Shown here one piece after another: positions 10,655 to 20,889 of a stretch of 64,000 bases of DNA; the first letter of the stretch is position 1, and every line of letters begins with the position of its first letter. A program made the position numbers and the translations under genes. Under the pieces are notes generated by a model that saw only the letters and a program-made list of their open reading frames with translations, did not search any database and had not been told where the DNA came from. Origin of the DNA: Cellvibrio sp. PSBB023 (GTDB lineage Bacteria; Pseudomonadota; Gammaproteobacteria; Pseudomonadales; Cellvibrionaceae). Where the stretch lies: NCBI RefSeq assembly GCF_002007605.1, contig NZ_CP019799.1, positions 310,001-374,000 of the forward strand. The letters run 5' to 3'.

Positions 10655-11437
10655 GTGCGTCTGATTCAGATAACCGATTGCCATTTGGGAGCGCAACAGA
10701 GCGAATCTCTTTTGGGGCTAAATACTGACCAGAGTCTCGATGACGTTTTGCAGCTGATTCAGACCTCTGAATCCGGTTTTGATCATCTTTTATGCACTGG
10801 CGATATCGCCAGTGAAGCACATAAAGATTGTTACCAGCGTTTTGAAACCAGTATCCGTCGCTATTTTTCCCAGCCTTTAAGCTGGTTGCCTGGCAATCAT
10901 GATTCCGCTGATTTGATGGCGGCAAATCAGGATCACCTGGGTATTCAAAGCCGTTTGGTTATGCTGGGGGATTGGTTGTTGGTGTTATTGGACTCCAGTG
11001 TGCCCGGTCAGGTCTATGGGCAGTTAGCGGCCAGCGAATTGGATTTTCTCGCGCACGCGCTGCGCACCCACCGCGACAAACATGTGATTGTTTCCCTGCA
11101 TCACCAACCCGTTCTGGTGGGCAGCGCATGGATTGACCAATATATAGTGCGCAATGCCGATGCCTTCTTCCAATTGATCGATAGCCACTCACAAGTAAAA
11201 ATTATCACTTGGGGTCATGTCCATCAGGAGTTTCAGCAGCAGCGCAAAGGCGTTTCCCTGTTGGCAACGCCGTCCACCTGCGTGCAGTTCAAACCCAAGT
11301 GCGATACTTTCACAGTAGATACTCAAATGCCCGGGTATCGCTGGTTCGATTTACGCGCCGACGGTCAATTTGATACCGGCGTTGCCCGCGTTACCAACAA
11401 GCAATATGTGATTGACTACCGGTCAGCAGGTTATTGA
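10655..11437 (+). CDS. cpdA: 3',5'-cyclic-AMP phosphodiesterase CpdA
   Basis: Class III cAMP phosphodiesterase that lowers intracellular cAMP and so dampens CRP/Vfr activity. The 260-aa calcineurin-like metallophosphoesterase has all metal ligands: D8 and H10 in TDCHLG, LLCTGDI, LPGNHD, VSLHHQP, and WGHVHQEF. The start is GTG 10655, since the conserved MRLIQITDCH begins exactly there. It lies in the nudF-to-parE cluster, and yqiA starts 6 bases after its stop, so the two are probably co-translated. A near-perfect CRP-type site lies at 26117-26138 of this window, a possible indirect target of its activity. Confidence 0.93.
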   Translation: MRLIQITDCHLGAQQSESLLGLNTDQSLDDVLQLIQTSESGFDHLLCTGDIASEAHKDCYQRFETSIRRYFSQPLSWLPGNHDSADLMAANQDHLGIQSRLVMLGDWLLVLLDSSVPGQVYGQLAASELDFLAHALRTHRDKHVIVSLHHQPVLVGSAWIDQYIVRNADAFFQLIDSHSQVKIITWGHVHQEFQQQRKGVSLLATPSTCVQFKPKCDTFTVDTQMPGYRWFDLRADGQFDTGVARVTNKQYVIDYRSAGY

Positions 11438-11443
11438 TTCCCC

Positions 11444-12028
11444 ATGGCGGCATTGGTCTATATCCATGGTTTTTTGAGTTCCCCCCTTTCCTTCAAAGCG
11501 CAGCAAACGGCGCAGTGGCTTGCGCAGCATCATCCTGAGGTTGCCTTTTACTGCCCGCAATTGCCACCTTACCCGCAGCAGACTCAGGCGATACTGGAGG
11601 CATTGGTTGAATCCCTGTCACCGGAACCGGTTTATTTGATGGGAAGCTCGCTGGGCGGATTTTGGGCCACGTGGCTTGCAGAAAAGTACAATTTGCGCGC
11701 GGTATTAATTAACCCTGCCGTGCGGCCACAGGATTTTATGCCGGCGTATTTAGAGGTTGACCTGAAAAGTTATCACACCGATGATAGCTACCGCTTACAC
11801 GCGCACCATATTGATGAAATTGTCGCTGTAGATGTAACACCTTCGCGCCTGCAGAATTATTGGCTGCTGGTGCAAACGGGCGATGAAACGCTCGATTACC
11901 GTCATGCCGTAGAAAAATATGCTGGCTGCAAACAAACGATAGAAGCGGGCGGTGATCACGCCTTTCAGGGCTTTGAGCGTTTTTTGGCTGACAGCATGAC
12001 ATTTTTTAATCACTCGGCCTTTTTTTAA
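11444..12028 (+). CDS. yqiA: YqiA family alpha/beta-hydrolase esterase
   Basis: Small cytoplasmic alpha/beta-hydrolase of 194 aa with esterase activity known for E. coli YqiA; the natural substrate is unknown. The nucleophile elbow is GSSLGG with Ser69, the early oxyanion segment is YIHGFLSSPLS, and the acid and base probably lie in TGDETLDY and GGDHAFQGF. The catalytic triad is therefore intact. The gene is tightly coupled to cpdA upstream (6 bases) and to parE downstream (24 bases). This order is conserved from E. coli to Pseudomonas. Confidence 0.88.
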   Translation: MAALVYIHGFLSSPLSFKAQQTAQWLAQHHPEVAFYCPQLPPYPQQTQAILEALVESLSPEPVYLMGSSLGGFWATWLAEKYNLRAVLINPAVRPQDFMPAYLEVDLKSYHTDDSYRLHAHHIDEIVAVDVTPSRLQNYWLLVQTGDETLDYRHAVEKYAGCKQTIEAGGDHAFQGFERFLADSMTFFNHSAFF

Positions 12029-12040
12029 ACCATTCGGTAA

Positions 12041-13942
<1,902 letters not shown>

Positions 13943-13962
13943 CTTCTGCTGCTCGCGATCAC

Positions 13963-13995
13963 AAGGCAAATCCTGCGGGGTTTGCCTTTTTTTTT
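13963..13995 (+). terminator. Rho-independent terminator after parE
   Basis: AAGGCAAATCC pairs with GGGTTTGCCTT around a TGCG tetraloop, followed by T9. It closes the nudF-parE cluster. Confidence 0.9.
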
Positions 13996-14113
13996 GCGTG
14001 TGGAGCACACTGGCGAAATAGGCGGCTGTGTTTTTGCTGGTTGACTCGCAGCTTCTAAAAATAGGTCTAGACTAAATTCTTGTAACACTATCAGTCTTAC
14101 TCAGGGATCTATT

Positions 14114-16468
14114 ATGAAGAATAAAATACACTTGTTCCTGTTATCCGCAATGACCCTCTCTACCCTTGGCCTGCATGGCTGTGGCGGTGGTAGCGGTACT
14201 GAAAAAGCCCCCACGCCCACTGGCCCGGATATTTATGTGGAGGGCACTCACCCGCGTTTTGATCCAGTGATTTCTGATTTGCCCTTTAATACCGACCTGA
14301 TTTTTGCGGCAGCAGCAACCAGCGATGGCACTGCCAACCTGGGCGCTCCCACAGACCCTGTGCGCGCTACTATGAATCAGTTGGACGGTTTTTCCACGTC
14401 GGCATTTTTTGACATTTTGGTGAGTGGTGGGGTGAATCCTGCCAGTGCCGTCGCGGCACAGACTGTGTTCCTGATCGAGTTAACTGCGACTGGCGATGCG
14501 TTGAACCCTGCCAATATCACCGGCATTACCGGTCTTGCCAATTTTGATGTGCAAGTGGTATCGCTGGATGGAGGGACTAACAATGCGATCCGTATTCGTC
14601 CCACCAAGCCGCTCAAGCCAAAAACCAAGTATTTGGTGGTATTAACCAATGACCTGCGCGATAGCAGTGGTTCGCCACTCACCCGCTCCTGGACCTACAA
14701 CGCGCTGCGCGACCCGTCCTATACCACGCTTGAAGCCTTGCTACCGGTGCGCAATGCGATTATTGGTTGGGAGACTCTTGCCAGCGGCTTTCTGGCGAAC
14801 GTCAGTGGTGGCACCTTAACGGCTGCCAGTGCCAAAGAAAAGTTAGTGCTCACTTATACCTTTACCACAACGGATCCCGTATCGCCGCTGGTCGCCATGG
14901 CCGCGCCACGGGCGGCTATTGCCGGGCTACAGATTGCCGCAGGTACAGCGCCAACAACAGCGGTAGCAAATGCGGAGGGGTTGGAATCGCTCGGATTATT
15001 GCCAACGCCCAAAGCGCGCAGCCTGGGGATTGCCGGTGTCACCGGGATTGATTTCTCTGCCTTCAGCAGCCAATTAGCGGCGAATGTGGGCAAGTTGTAT
15101 ACCGGCTATATCAAGCTGCCGTACTACCAGACAGCCGCGACTGGGTTACCCTTTGGCACTTATCTGACCCGTAGCTGGAAGCCGGATTTAACCCTGGCCG
15201 GTGCCTTGGGGCGCACAATACCGATGGATGTGGACGGCAGCTACAACGTCACCTACCGCTACCCCTTTGCGGCCAAAACTGGCGATGAATCTGTGCCTTT
15301 ACAAGTCACTCTGCCACAAGATAACTGGGTACCTGGTTACGCCGGCGCTGCTAATTGCGGGCAGATTTATGCATCCACCGGCTACCCCACGGTTATTTAT
15401 GTGCACGGTATTACCAGTGATCGCGCTTCGGTATTGGCCTTGGGTCACACGCTGGCCAGCCGCTGTGTGGCAACCGTGGCGATTGATCTGCCGGTGCATG
15501 GTATTCCTGCCAACAGTGCATTGGTGAATGTGCTGAACGTGGAGAAGAGCAAGTCGATTCCTTTTGCAGCGCTTTATGGTGCCAATGCCCCACATGAACG
15601 TCATTTCAATGTGGCTGGTGCGGGCGGGGCTCCTGCGCCGATGAATTTTGAGTCTCCCGGTGCAAGCGATGGCTCCGGAGCTCAATTTATCAACCTCGGC
15701 TACCTCACCAATACGCGCGATAATAATCGCCAGGCGGTGATGGATTTACTCAACCTCAATGCCAGCCTCGCCAATATCAACACCGAGATGCTCAAATCGG
15801 TCAATACCGGTTTGGATTTGAATCGTGTCTATGTGGTGGGGGCTTCTCTGGGCGGCATACTGGGGAGCGTGTTTACTACGGTTAACCAACTGGCCATTGC
15901 TGCCGATACCCAAGTGGGTCTGAGTGCCAACCTCAACCCGATTCGCGGGTTAATTACCAGCGGAGCAGGCACACAGGTGGCGCAAGTGCTGGTGAATTCC
16001 GCGACCTTTGCGCCGGTGATTAACGGTGGTTTGGCGGCCAGCGGTGTGATGGTGGGCAGCACCAATTACGAGCGTTTCTTGTACACGGCGCAAAGCGCGA
16101 TGGATGCAGGCGATCCGGTCAATTACATGCAGACCCTTGCACAGTTAGGCGTACCAGTACTGGTACAGCAAATCAATAATGATTTGGTCATTCCCAACAG
16201 TGCAGCCAGCGCGCCACTTACCGGTACCCAGGCCATGGCCTCCCTGCTAAACACAACCCAACTGGGGCTGGGTTCTACACAACTCGGGCGCGGTTATGTC
16301 AAACACACTGCAGGCGGTCATGCGTCCTTGTTGCGCCCCGAAGGCAATGCCCCACAAGTGACGGCCGAGTTGCAAACCCAGGTGGTTACTTTTGTGTTGA
16401 ATGACGGCGATGTAACGGTCGGCGGCGGCGCGCCGGGTAATATTGAGTTGCCTGTCGCTAACGATTAA
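14114..16468 (+). CDS. Surface/secreted lipoprotein lipase, VolA/Pla-1/cef family
   Basis: Predicted outer-membrane or secreted lipoprotein with lipase/phospholipase fold, 784 aa. The signal peptide ends in lipobox LHGC (Cys near residue 23), followed by a GGGSG tether. The N-terminal half has the Ig-like domain common in VolA/Pla-1 proteins, including RIRPTKPLKPKTKYLVVLTNDL. The C-terminal half is an alpha/beta-hydrolase: YVHGITSDRASV near residue 433, nucleophile elbow VVGASLGG with Ser near 577, probable Asp in NNDLVIPNS, and His in TAGGHASLL. It is flanked by terminators and so is monocistronic. The likely role is release of fatty acids from exogenous (lyso)phospholipids. The family call is firm but the substrate is inferred. 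Confidence 0.82.
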   Translation: MKNKIHLFLLSAMTLSTLGLHGCGGGSGTEKAPTPTGPDIYVEGTHPRFDPVISDLPFNTDLIFAAAATSDGTANLGAPTDPVRATMNQLDGFSTSAFFDILVSGGVNPASAVAAQTVFLIELTATGDALNPANITGITGLANFDVQVVSLDGGTNNAIRIRPTKPLKPKTKYLVVLTNDLRDSSGSPLTRSWTYNALRDPSYTTLEALLPVRNAIIGWETLASGFLANVSGGTLTAASAKEKLVLTYTFTTTDPVSPLVAMAAPRAAIAGLQIAAGTAPTTAVANAEGLESLGLLPTPKARSLGIAGVTGIDFSAFSSQLAANVGKLYTGYIKLPYYQTAATGLPFGTYLTRSWKPDLTLAGALGRTIPMDVDGSYNVTYRYPFAAKTGDESVPLQVTLPQDNWVPGYAGAANCGQIYASTGYPTVIYVHGITSDRASVLALGHTLASRCVATVAIDLPVHGIPANSALVNVLNVEKSKSIPFAALYGANAPHERHFNVAGAGGAPAPMNFESPGASDGSGAQFINLGYLTNTRDNNRQAVMDLLNLNASLANINTEMLKSVNTGLDLNRVYVVGASLGGILGSVFTTVNQLAIAADTQVGLSANLNPIRGLITSGAGTQVAQVLVNSATFAPVINGGLAASGVMVGSTNYERFLYTAQSAMDAGDPVNYMQTLAQLGVPVLVQQINNDLVIPNSAASAPLTGTQAMASLLNTTQLGLGSTQLGRGYVKHTAGGHASLLRPEGNAPQVTAELQTQVVTFVLNDGDVTVGGGAPGNIELPVAND

Positions 16469-16490
16469 TACTGGCCTGATATGTAGCAAC

Positions 16491-16514
16491 AAACCCCGGT
16501 TCGCCGGGGTTTTT
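16491..16514 (+). terminator. Rho-independent terminator after the lipase gene
   Basis: AAACCCCGG pairs with CCGGGGTTT around a TTCG tetraloop, followed by a T-run. Confidence 0.9.
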
Positions 16515-16683
16515 CGTATTACAGGTGTTTGCAATTTTTGCTATCAATACTGGCGTAATAACTGCTTGTTAATAATAGGCTTGGCCGGTAAATACCTTGT
16601 GTTAACTGAGGTTTTTGGGGATTATGCCGCAGCCATTGACCCCTGATTCAGGGTTCGTTATTTAATCGCACAGAGCCGCCAGT

Positions 16684-17604
16684 ATGACCCCACGCAATTA
16701 TTTATACCTCTTAGAAAAATACGACGAATATCAGGCGCAGATTACGCGTCTGTTGGAGTCGATTGTGACTTCACTGGCGCCGGCCAAAATGGATACCTCC
16801 CATGAGCATCTCAATAGGGTGGTGAAGCGGTTGCACGAGTCCTATCCGTTTATGGAGCTGCTCTATTGCATTAACGATAAGGGTGTACAAATTACCGAGT
16901 CAGCGGCATCCCCCACAGTGCCTGACCCCAAGCGACGTGAGCCGGGGTTGGGGTCGGATCGCAGCAACCGGGTTTACTATACCCGCGCCCGTGAAAATAC
17001 CGCTGCCGCCACCGTAACCCAGCCGTATCTGTCCAGTGCAACCCATCAGTTGGCGATTTCTGCGGTGCAGCGTTTTACTGATAACAAGGGTGAAACTTGT
17101 TATCTGGTGATCAACTTTAATTTGGAAAAACTGATCACCTTTTTAAATGGCGACAGTTTGCGGCGCATTGTCCATCCCTTCTTTCAAGTGGTGTACGGCA
17201 TTATCGGTGTGATGTTGGTCATAGTGTCCTCGCTGCTGTTGTACTCGGCGGGCACATCGCTGTTTGACATGGTGTACGAGCATACCAACACCGCAACCCA
17301 AGCCTTCCAATCGGTCATTTTGGTCACCCTGGGGTTAGCGATTTTTGACTTGGGGAAAACCATTCTCGAAGAGGAAGTGCTGCTGCACAAAGACATCCAC
17401 CACACCGGATCTACACGCCGGACCATCAGCCGGTTTATGTCGGCCATTGTGATTGCGGTGTCCATTGAATCGCTGTTATTGATGTTTAAATCCCTGCTGG
17501 GCGATGCGACTCATTTGAACTCGGCGGTATTTATGTTGGTCGCGGCGGTCGCACTTCTGGTTGGCTTGGGCGCGTACCTTAAATTGACCAAAGATCAGGA
17601 ATAG
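16684..17604 (+). CDS. Membrane protein with N-terminal PDC/Cache-like sensor domain
   Basis: 306-aa protein of unknown function. Residues 1-165 are soluble, with no signal peptide or preceding membrane helix. They look like a PDC/Cache fold: RVYYTRARENTAAATVTQPY, then LSSATHQLAISAVQRFTDNK and the strand ETCYLVINFNLEKL. Four membrane segments follow, at about 177-203, 213-232, 257-277 and 284-302. There is no kinase, HAMP, GGDEF or methyl-accepting output domain. PDC domains normally face the periplasm between two helices, so this N-terminal placement is unusual. It lies 8 bases before radA and is probably co-transcribed. The family call is moderate and the ligand is unknown. Confidence 0.65.
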   Translation: MTPRNYLYLLEKYDEYQAQITRLLESIVTSLAPAKMDTSHEHLNRVVKRLHESYPFMELLYCINDKGVQITESAASPTVPDPKRREPGLGSDRSNRVYYTRARENTAAATVTQPYLSSATHQLAISAVQRFTDNKGETCYLVINFNLEKLITFLNGDSLRRIVHPFFQVVYGIIGVMLVIVSSLLLYSAGTSLFDMVYEHTNTATQAFQSVILVTLGLAIFDLGKTILEEEVLLHKDIHHTGSTRRTISRFMSAIVIAVSIESLLLMFKSLLGDATHLNSAVFMLVAAVALLVGLGAYLKLTKDQE

Positions 17605-17612
17605 GGGCTGTT

Positions 17613-18983
17613 GTGAGCACTAAAACCAAAAGTGCGTTTGTCTGCAACGAGTGCGGTGCGGATTATAAAAAATGGCAGGGTCAGTGCACTGAGTGTGGTG
17701 CCTGGAACAGTTTGAGTGAAGTGCGTTTGGGGCCAACGCCTACCAATCGCGCCGCTAAATTCGAAGGCTATGCGGGCGGTGCCTCGGGCAACAAAATCCA
17801 AACCCTGGCAGAAATTGCCCTCAATGAAGTACCGCGTTTTAGCAGCGGCACCGGTGAGTTTGATCGCGTATTGGGTGGTGGTTTTGTACCGGGTTCGGTG
17901 GTGCTTATTGGCGGAAATCCGGGTGCAGGAAAATCCACCTTGCTATTGCAGACATTGTGCAATCTGGCGCGCACTATGCCCGCGCTTTACATCACTGGTG
18001 AGGAGTCATTGCAACAAGTCGCTATGCGCGCCCAGCGGTTGGGTTTGCCTACGGATCAGTTGCAAATGCTCAGTGAAACCAGTGTGGAAGCGATTTGCGC
18101 CATCGCCCAAAAAGTGACGCCCAAGGTGATGGTGATCGACTCCATCCAAGTCATGCACATGGAGGATATTTCCTCGGCGCCGGGTTCGGTATCGCAAGTG
18201 CGTGAAAGCGCGGCGTATCTCACCCGTTTTGCCAAACAAACCGGCACCGTATTAATTCTGGTGGGGCACGTCACCAAAGACGGTTCGCTCGCTGGCCCCA
18301 AGGTGCTGGAGCATATGATCGATTGCTCGATCCTGTTGGAAGGCGATAACGACTCGCGTTTCCGCACCTTGCGCGGCAATAAAAACCGTTTTGGCGCCGT
18401 GAACGAGCTGGGTGTATTTGCGATGACCGAACAGGGCATGCGCGAGGTCAGCAACCCCTCGGCGATTTTTTTGCAGCGCGCAGAGGATGCCGCCTCCGGC
18501 TCGGTGGTCATGGTGATGTGGGAGGGGACACGCCCGCTGCTGATTGAAATTCAGGCTTTGGTGGATGACAGTCACTTGGGGAATCCGCGGCGCGTTGCTG
18601 TCGGCATGGATCAAAATCGTCTGGCGATGTTATTGGCGGTATTGCATCGCCACGGCGGCATTATGGTGGGCGATCAGGATGTGTTTGTGAATGTGGTTGG
18701 CGGCGTGAAAGTCATGGAAACCAGTGCTGACCTGGCTTTGCTGTTAGCGGTTGTCTCCAGTTTTCGCGACCGGGTGTTGCCGCAGGATCTAATTGTGTTT
18801 GGCGAAGTGGGCCTGTCCGGTGAAATTCGCCCGGTGCCCAGTGGCCATGAGCGGCTGCGTGAAGCGGCGAAGCACGGTTTTAAGCGGGCGATAGTGCCCT
18901 TTGCCAATGCCCCGCGCGACAAACAATTGGGTATTGAGGTAGTGGCCGTGAAAAACTTGCAGGAGGCCTTGGCCGCGCTCTAG
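17613..18983 (+). CDS. radA: DNA repair protein RadA
   Basis: Cytoplasmic RecA-like ATPase that promotes branch migration in recombination intermediates. The 456-aa protein begins at GTG 17613, with GGGG just upstream. Domains in order are: a C4 zinc finger with Cys11, 14, 25 and 28 (CNECG...CTECG), Walker A GGNPGAGKST at 100-109, Walker B VMVIDSIQVM, the RadA-specific KNRFG motif in LRGNKNRFGAVNELGVF, and a C-terminal Lon-protease-like domain. The length is standard. A PDC-type membrane protein gene precedes it closely, and two PilZ genes converge on it. This resembles the radA-PA4608 neighbourhood of Pseudomonas aeruginosa, recalled from memory. Confidence 0.97.
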   Translation: MSTKTKSAFVCNECGADYKKWQGQCTECGAWNSLSEVRLGPTPTNRAAKFEGYAGGASGNKIQTLAEIALNEVPRFSSGTGEFDRVLGGGFVPGSVVLIGGNPGAGKSTLLLQTLCNLARTMPALYITGEESLQQVAMRAQRLGLPTDQLQMLSETSVEAICAIAQKVTPKVMVIDSIQVMHMEDISSAPGSVSQVRESAAYLTRFAKQTGTVLILVGHVTKDGSLAGPKVLEHMIDCSILLEGDNDSRFRTLRGNKNRFGAVNELGVFAMTEQGMREVSNPSAIFLQRAEDAASGSVVMVMWEGTRPLLIEIQALVDDSHLGNPRRVAVGMDQNRLAMLLAVLHRHGGIMVGDQDVFVNVVGGVKVMETSADLALLLAVVSSFRDRVLPQDLIVFGEVGLSGEIRPVPSGHERLREAAKHGFKRAIVPFANAPRDKQLGIEVVAVKNLQEALAAL

Positions 18984-18989
18984 TCGCGG

Positions 18990-19358
18990 CTACTGGTTTT
19001 CAATATGCATCAGTAATTCGTACAGCAGGGTTTTATCGGCTGGTGTATCGGGCTGAAAATCAAACCCCAGCACATGCTCGCGCACATGAACAATGCGGCC
19101 ATGCAGGTCCAGGCGTTTTTTATCGGATGCCACCAGGTTTACATTGCTCAGGTCGATGTGCACGCGTAGTGCATCGCCCTTTTGCAACAGGTGTTCTTCC
19201 AGCAGCGCAATGCGCGCACCGCTTTCAGACAAGTCCAACACATGGGCTTCCCAGGTTTTGGTGGAATATTGCAGTTCGGCATAAGCGCGCAAGGTAAAAC
19301 GCGGGTAGCGGCGCTTTTCGGCGTTTAAGGGTTCGCTATTGTCGGGTTCGGATGACAT
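18990..19358 (-). CDS. PilZ domain protein (probable c-di-GMP effector)
   Basis: Single-domain PilZ protein of 122 aa. c-di-GMP-binding residues are present: RRYPR near residue 16 (the RxxxR switch) and DLSESG (DxSxxG) near 43, so it should bind the ligand. No output domain or membrane segment is visible. I chose ATG 19358. An alternative TTG at 19409 overlaps the stop of the upstream PilZ gene and would add 17 residues without PilZ features. The gene lies 47 bases behind the MapZ-like PilZ gene and is convergent with radA. The target is unknown; motility, pili or exopolysaccharide control is typical of the family. Confidence 0.75.
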   Translation of the reverse strand: MSSEPDNSEPLNAEKRRYPRFTLRAYAELQYSTKTWEAHVLDLSESGARIALLEEHLLQKGDALRVHIDLSNVNLVASDKKRLDLHGRIVHVREHVLGFDFQPDTPADKTLLYELLMHIENQ

Positions 19359-19405
19359 TGTGTGTATAGAGTCCGCGCAGGAGTAGTGGTCTGGTGACGA
19401 ATAAA

Positions 19406-19792
19406 TCAATAATCGCTGATCAGTTCGATAAGTTCGCGCTCGGCGGCAGTTGAGTCACCAAGGTTCAGTTCGATAAGGCGGCGCAGGTGGCTAACGCTAT
19501 CGATATCAATGGAACTGCAGACCAGTCCGGTCTGGTTGTGGTGTTGGTGGGCGACAGTGACCGACATGGCAATAGTCGTGTTGTCGGACAACAGGATCTT
19601 GACCAAAATAGGCGTGTGCGCATCTACCTCTGCAGGCAATTGCTGCTGAAGTAACAGGCCTTTCAGTGAAATATCCAGCAAGCTGGCGCGCCAATGAAAC
19701 TCACCTTGTGCGAGTTCGACATGGGCATCAAACAGGATACGGCTGAATTTCCGGCGTTCGCTGTCATCGGTGTTGTGTGGTGGGGTGCTCAT
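19406..19792 (-). CDS. Single-domain PilZ c-di-GMP receptor, MapZ/PA4608 type
   Basis: 128-aa PilZ protein. c-di-GMP contacts are R14 and R18 (RKFSR) and D-x-S-x-x-G in LLDISLKG. The C-terminal helix reads SHLRRLIELNLGD, very like that of P. aeruginosa PA4608/MapZ, the adaptor that inhibits the chemotaxis methyltransferase CheR. Both the length and the radA neighbourhood agree with that identification. The CheR link is knowledge of the Pseudomonas protein and is not shown here. The gene probably forms an operon with the second PilZ gene. Confidence 0.82.
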   Translation of the reverse strand: MSTPPHNTDDSERRKFSRILFDAHVELAQGEFHWRASLLDISLKGLLLQQQLPAEVDAHTPILVKILLSDNTTIAMSVTVAHQHHNQTGLVCSSIDIDSVSHLRRLIELNLGDSTAAERELIELISDY

Positions 19793-19916
19793 AAATTAAA
19801 TCAGTTGCTCATAGATCAGTAATCAAAAGGGGCCCAATAGCCTGCACTTGAGTGTAGTCGTCGCGCGCCAAATCGCCATTCTTTTACTACCGCTAATTGT
19901 TAATTAATGTACTTAT

Positions 19917-19946
19917 TTGCTTCGCGCGCGTCGCGCCACCTATAAT
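19917..19946 (+). promoter_or_regulatory. Sigma70-type promoter for the fructokinase gene
   Basis: TTGCTT (19917-19922) and TATAAT (19941-19946) are separated by 18 bases. Transcription would start near 19953, about 24 bases before the ATG at 19977. Confidence 0.55.
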
Positions 19947-19976
19947 TTCGCCCTAACGGATAACGGATTGATTTTT

Positions 19977-20888
19977 ATGACAGATTTTCGCGTTGGTATC
20001 GATTTGGGCGGCACCAAAACCGAGGTGATATTGCTTAATGGCAAGAGTCAGGAATTGTTTCGTACACGCATTCCCACGGTGCGCGATGATTACCCGGCAA
20101 CCCTGCGCGATATTGCCAGCCTGGTCGCTCAGGCTGAAGCCGCAGCGGGCCAAAACCATCTGCCCGTCGGCATTGGTATTCCCGGTACGGTGTCGCGCAA
20201 AACCGGTTTTGTAAAAAATGCCAATTCCACCTGGCTCAATGGCCAACCCTTCCAACGCGACTTATCGGTATTTTTGCAGCGCGATGTCAAAGTCACTAAC
20301 GATGCCAATTGCCTCGCCGTATCGGAAGCCACCGACGGTGCCGGTCGCGGTTATGAGATGGTATTTGCCGGTATCCTCGGTACAGGTTGTGGTGCCGGGA
20401 TCGCCTATAAAGGCGCGCCTTTGGTGGGCCCCAATGGGTTGGCGGGCGAGTGGGGTCACAACCCGCTGCCCTGGACGAGCGAAGCCGAGCTGACCGCGCG
20501 TCCCTGTTACTGTGGTAAAGCCGGTTGCATGGAAACATTTTTATCCGGCACCGGTTTGTGTCGCTCTTATCAGCTGGCGACGGGGGAGCAGGTTAAGGGG
20601 CATGATATTGTTGAGCGTGCGGCGCAAGGTGAAGCCATCGCCCAAAGGGTATTGGCCAATTATTACGACCAACTGGCGCGCGGTTTGGCGACAGTGATTA
20701 ACAGCCTCGACCCGGATGTCATTGTGCTCGGCGGCGGCGCTTCCAATATCGCGGCGATTTACACCGCAGTCCCCAAGCTGTTACCCAACTACGTGTTTGG
20801 CCGCGAGTGCGATACCCCCATAGTGCAGGCTGTGCACGGTGATTCGAGTGGCGTACGTGGTGCTGCCTGGTTGAATCCAATTGCTTAA
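19977..20888 (+). CDS. mak: ROK family fructokinase (Mak-like)
   Basis: Cytoplasmic ATP-dependent sugar kinase, most likely D-fructose to fructose 6-phosphate. The start is ATG 19977; an upstream TTG at 19917 falls in the promoter. The 303-aa protein has the ATP loop GIDLGGTKTEV near residue 6, the sugar-binding NANSTWLNGQPF, the catalytic Asp in VTNDANCLAVSEA, and the ROK zinc motif GHNPLPW with CYCGKAGC. These segments track E. coli Mak (YajF) closely across the whole length. A strong terminator hairpin begins 22 bases after the stop, inside the next gene. Fructose is inferred; other hexoses are possible. Confidence 0.85.
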   Translation: MTDFRVGIDLGGTKTEVILLNGKSQELFRTRIPTVRDDYPATLRDIASLVAQAEAAAGQNHLPVGIGIPGTVSRKTGFVKNANSTWLNGQPFQRDLSVFLQRDVKVTNDANCLAVSEATDGAGRGYEMVFAGILGTGCGAGIAYKGAPLVGPNGLAGEWGHNPLPWTSEAELTARPCYCGKAGCMETFLSGTGLCRSYQLATGEQVKGHDIVERAAQGEAIAQRVLANYYDQLARGLATVINSLDPDVIVLGGGASNIAAIYTAVPKLLPNYVFGRECDTPIVQAVHGDSSGVRGAAWLNPIA

Positions 20889-20889
20889 G

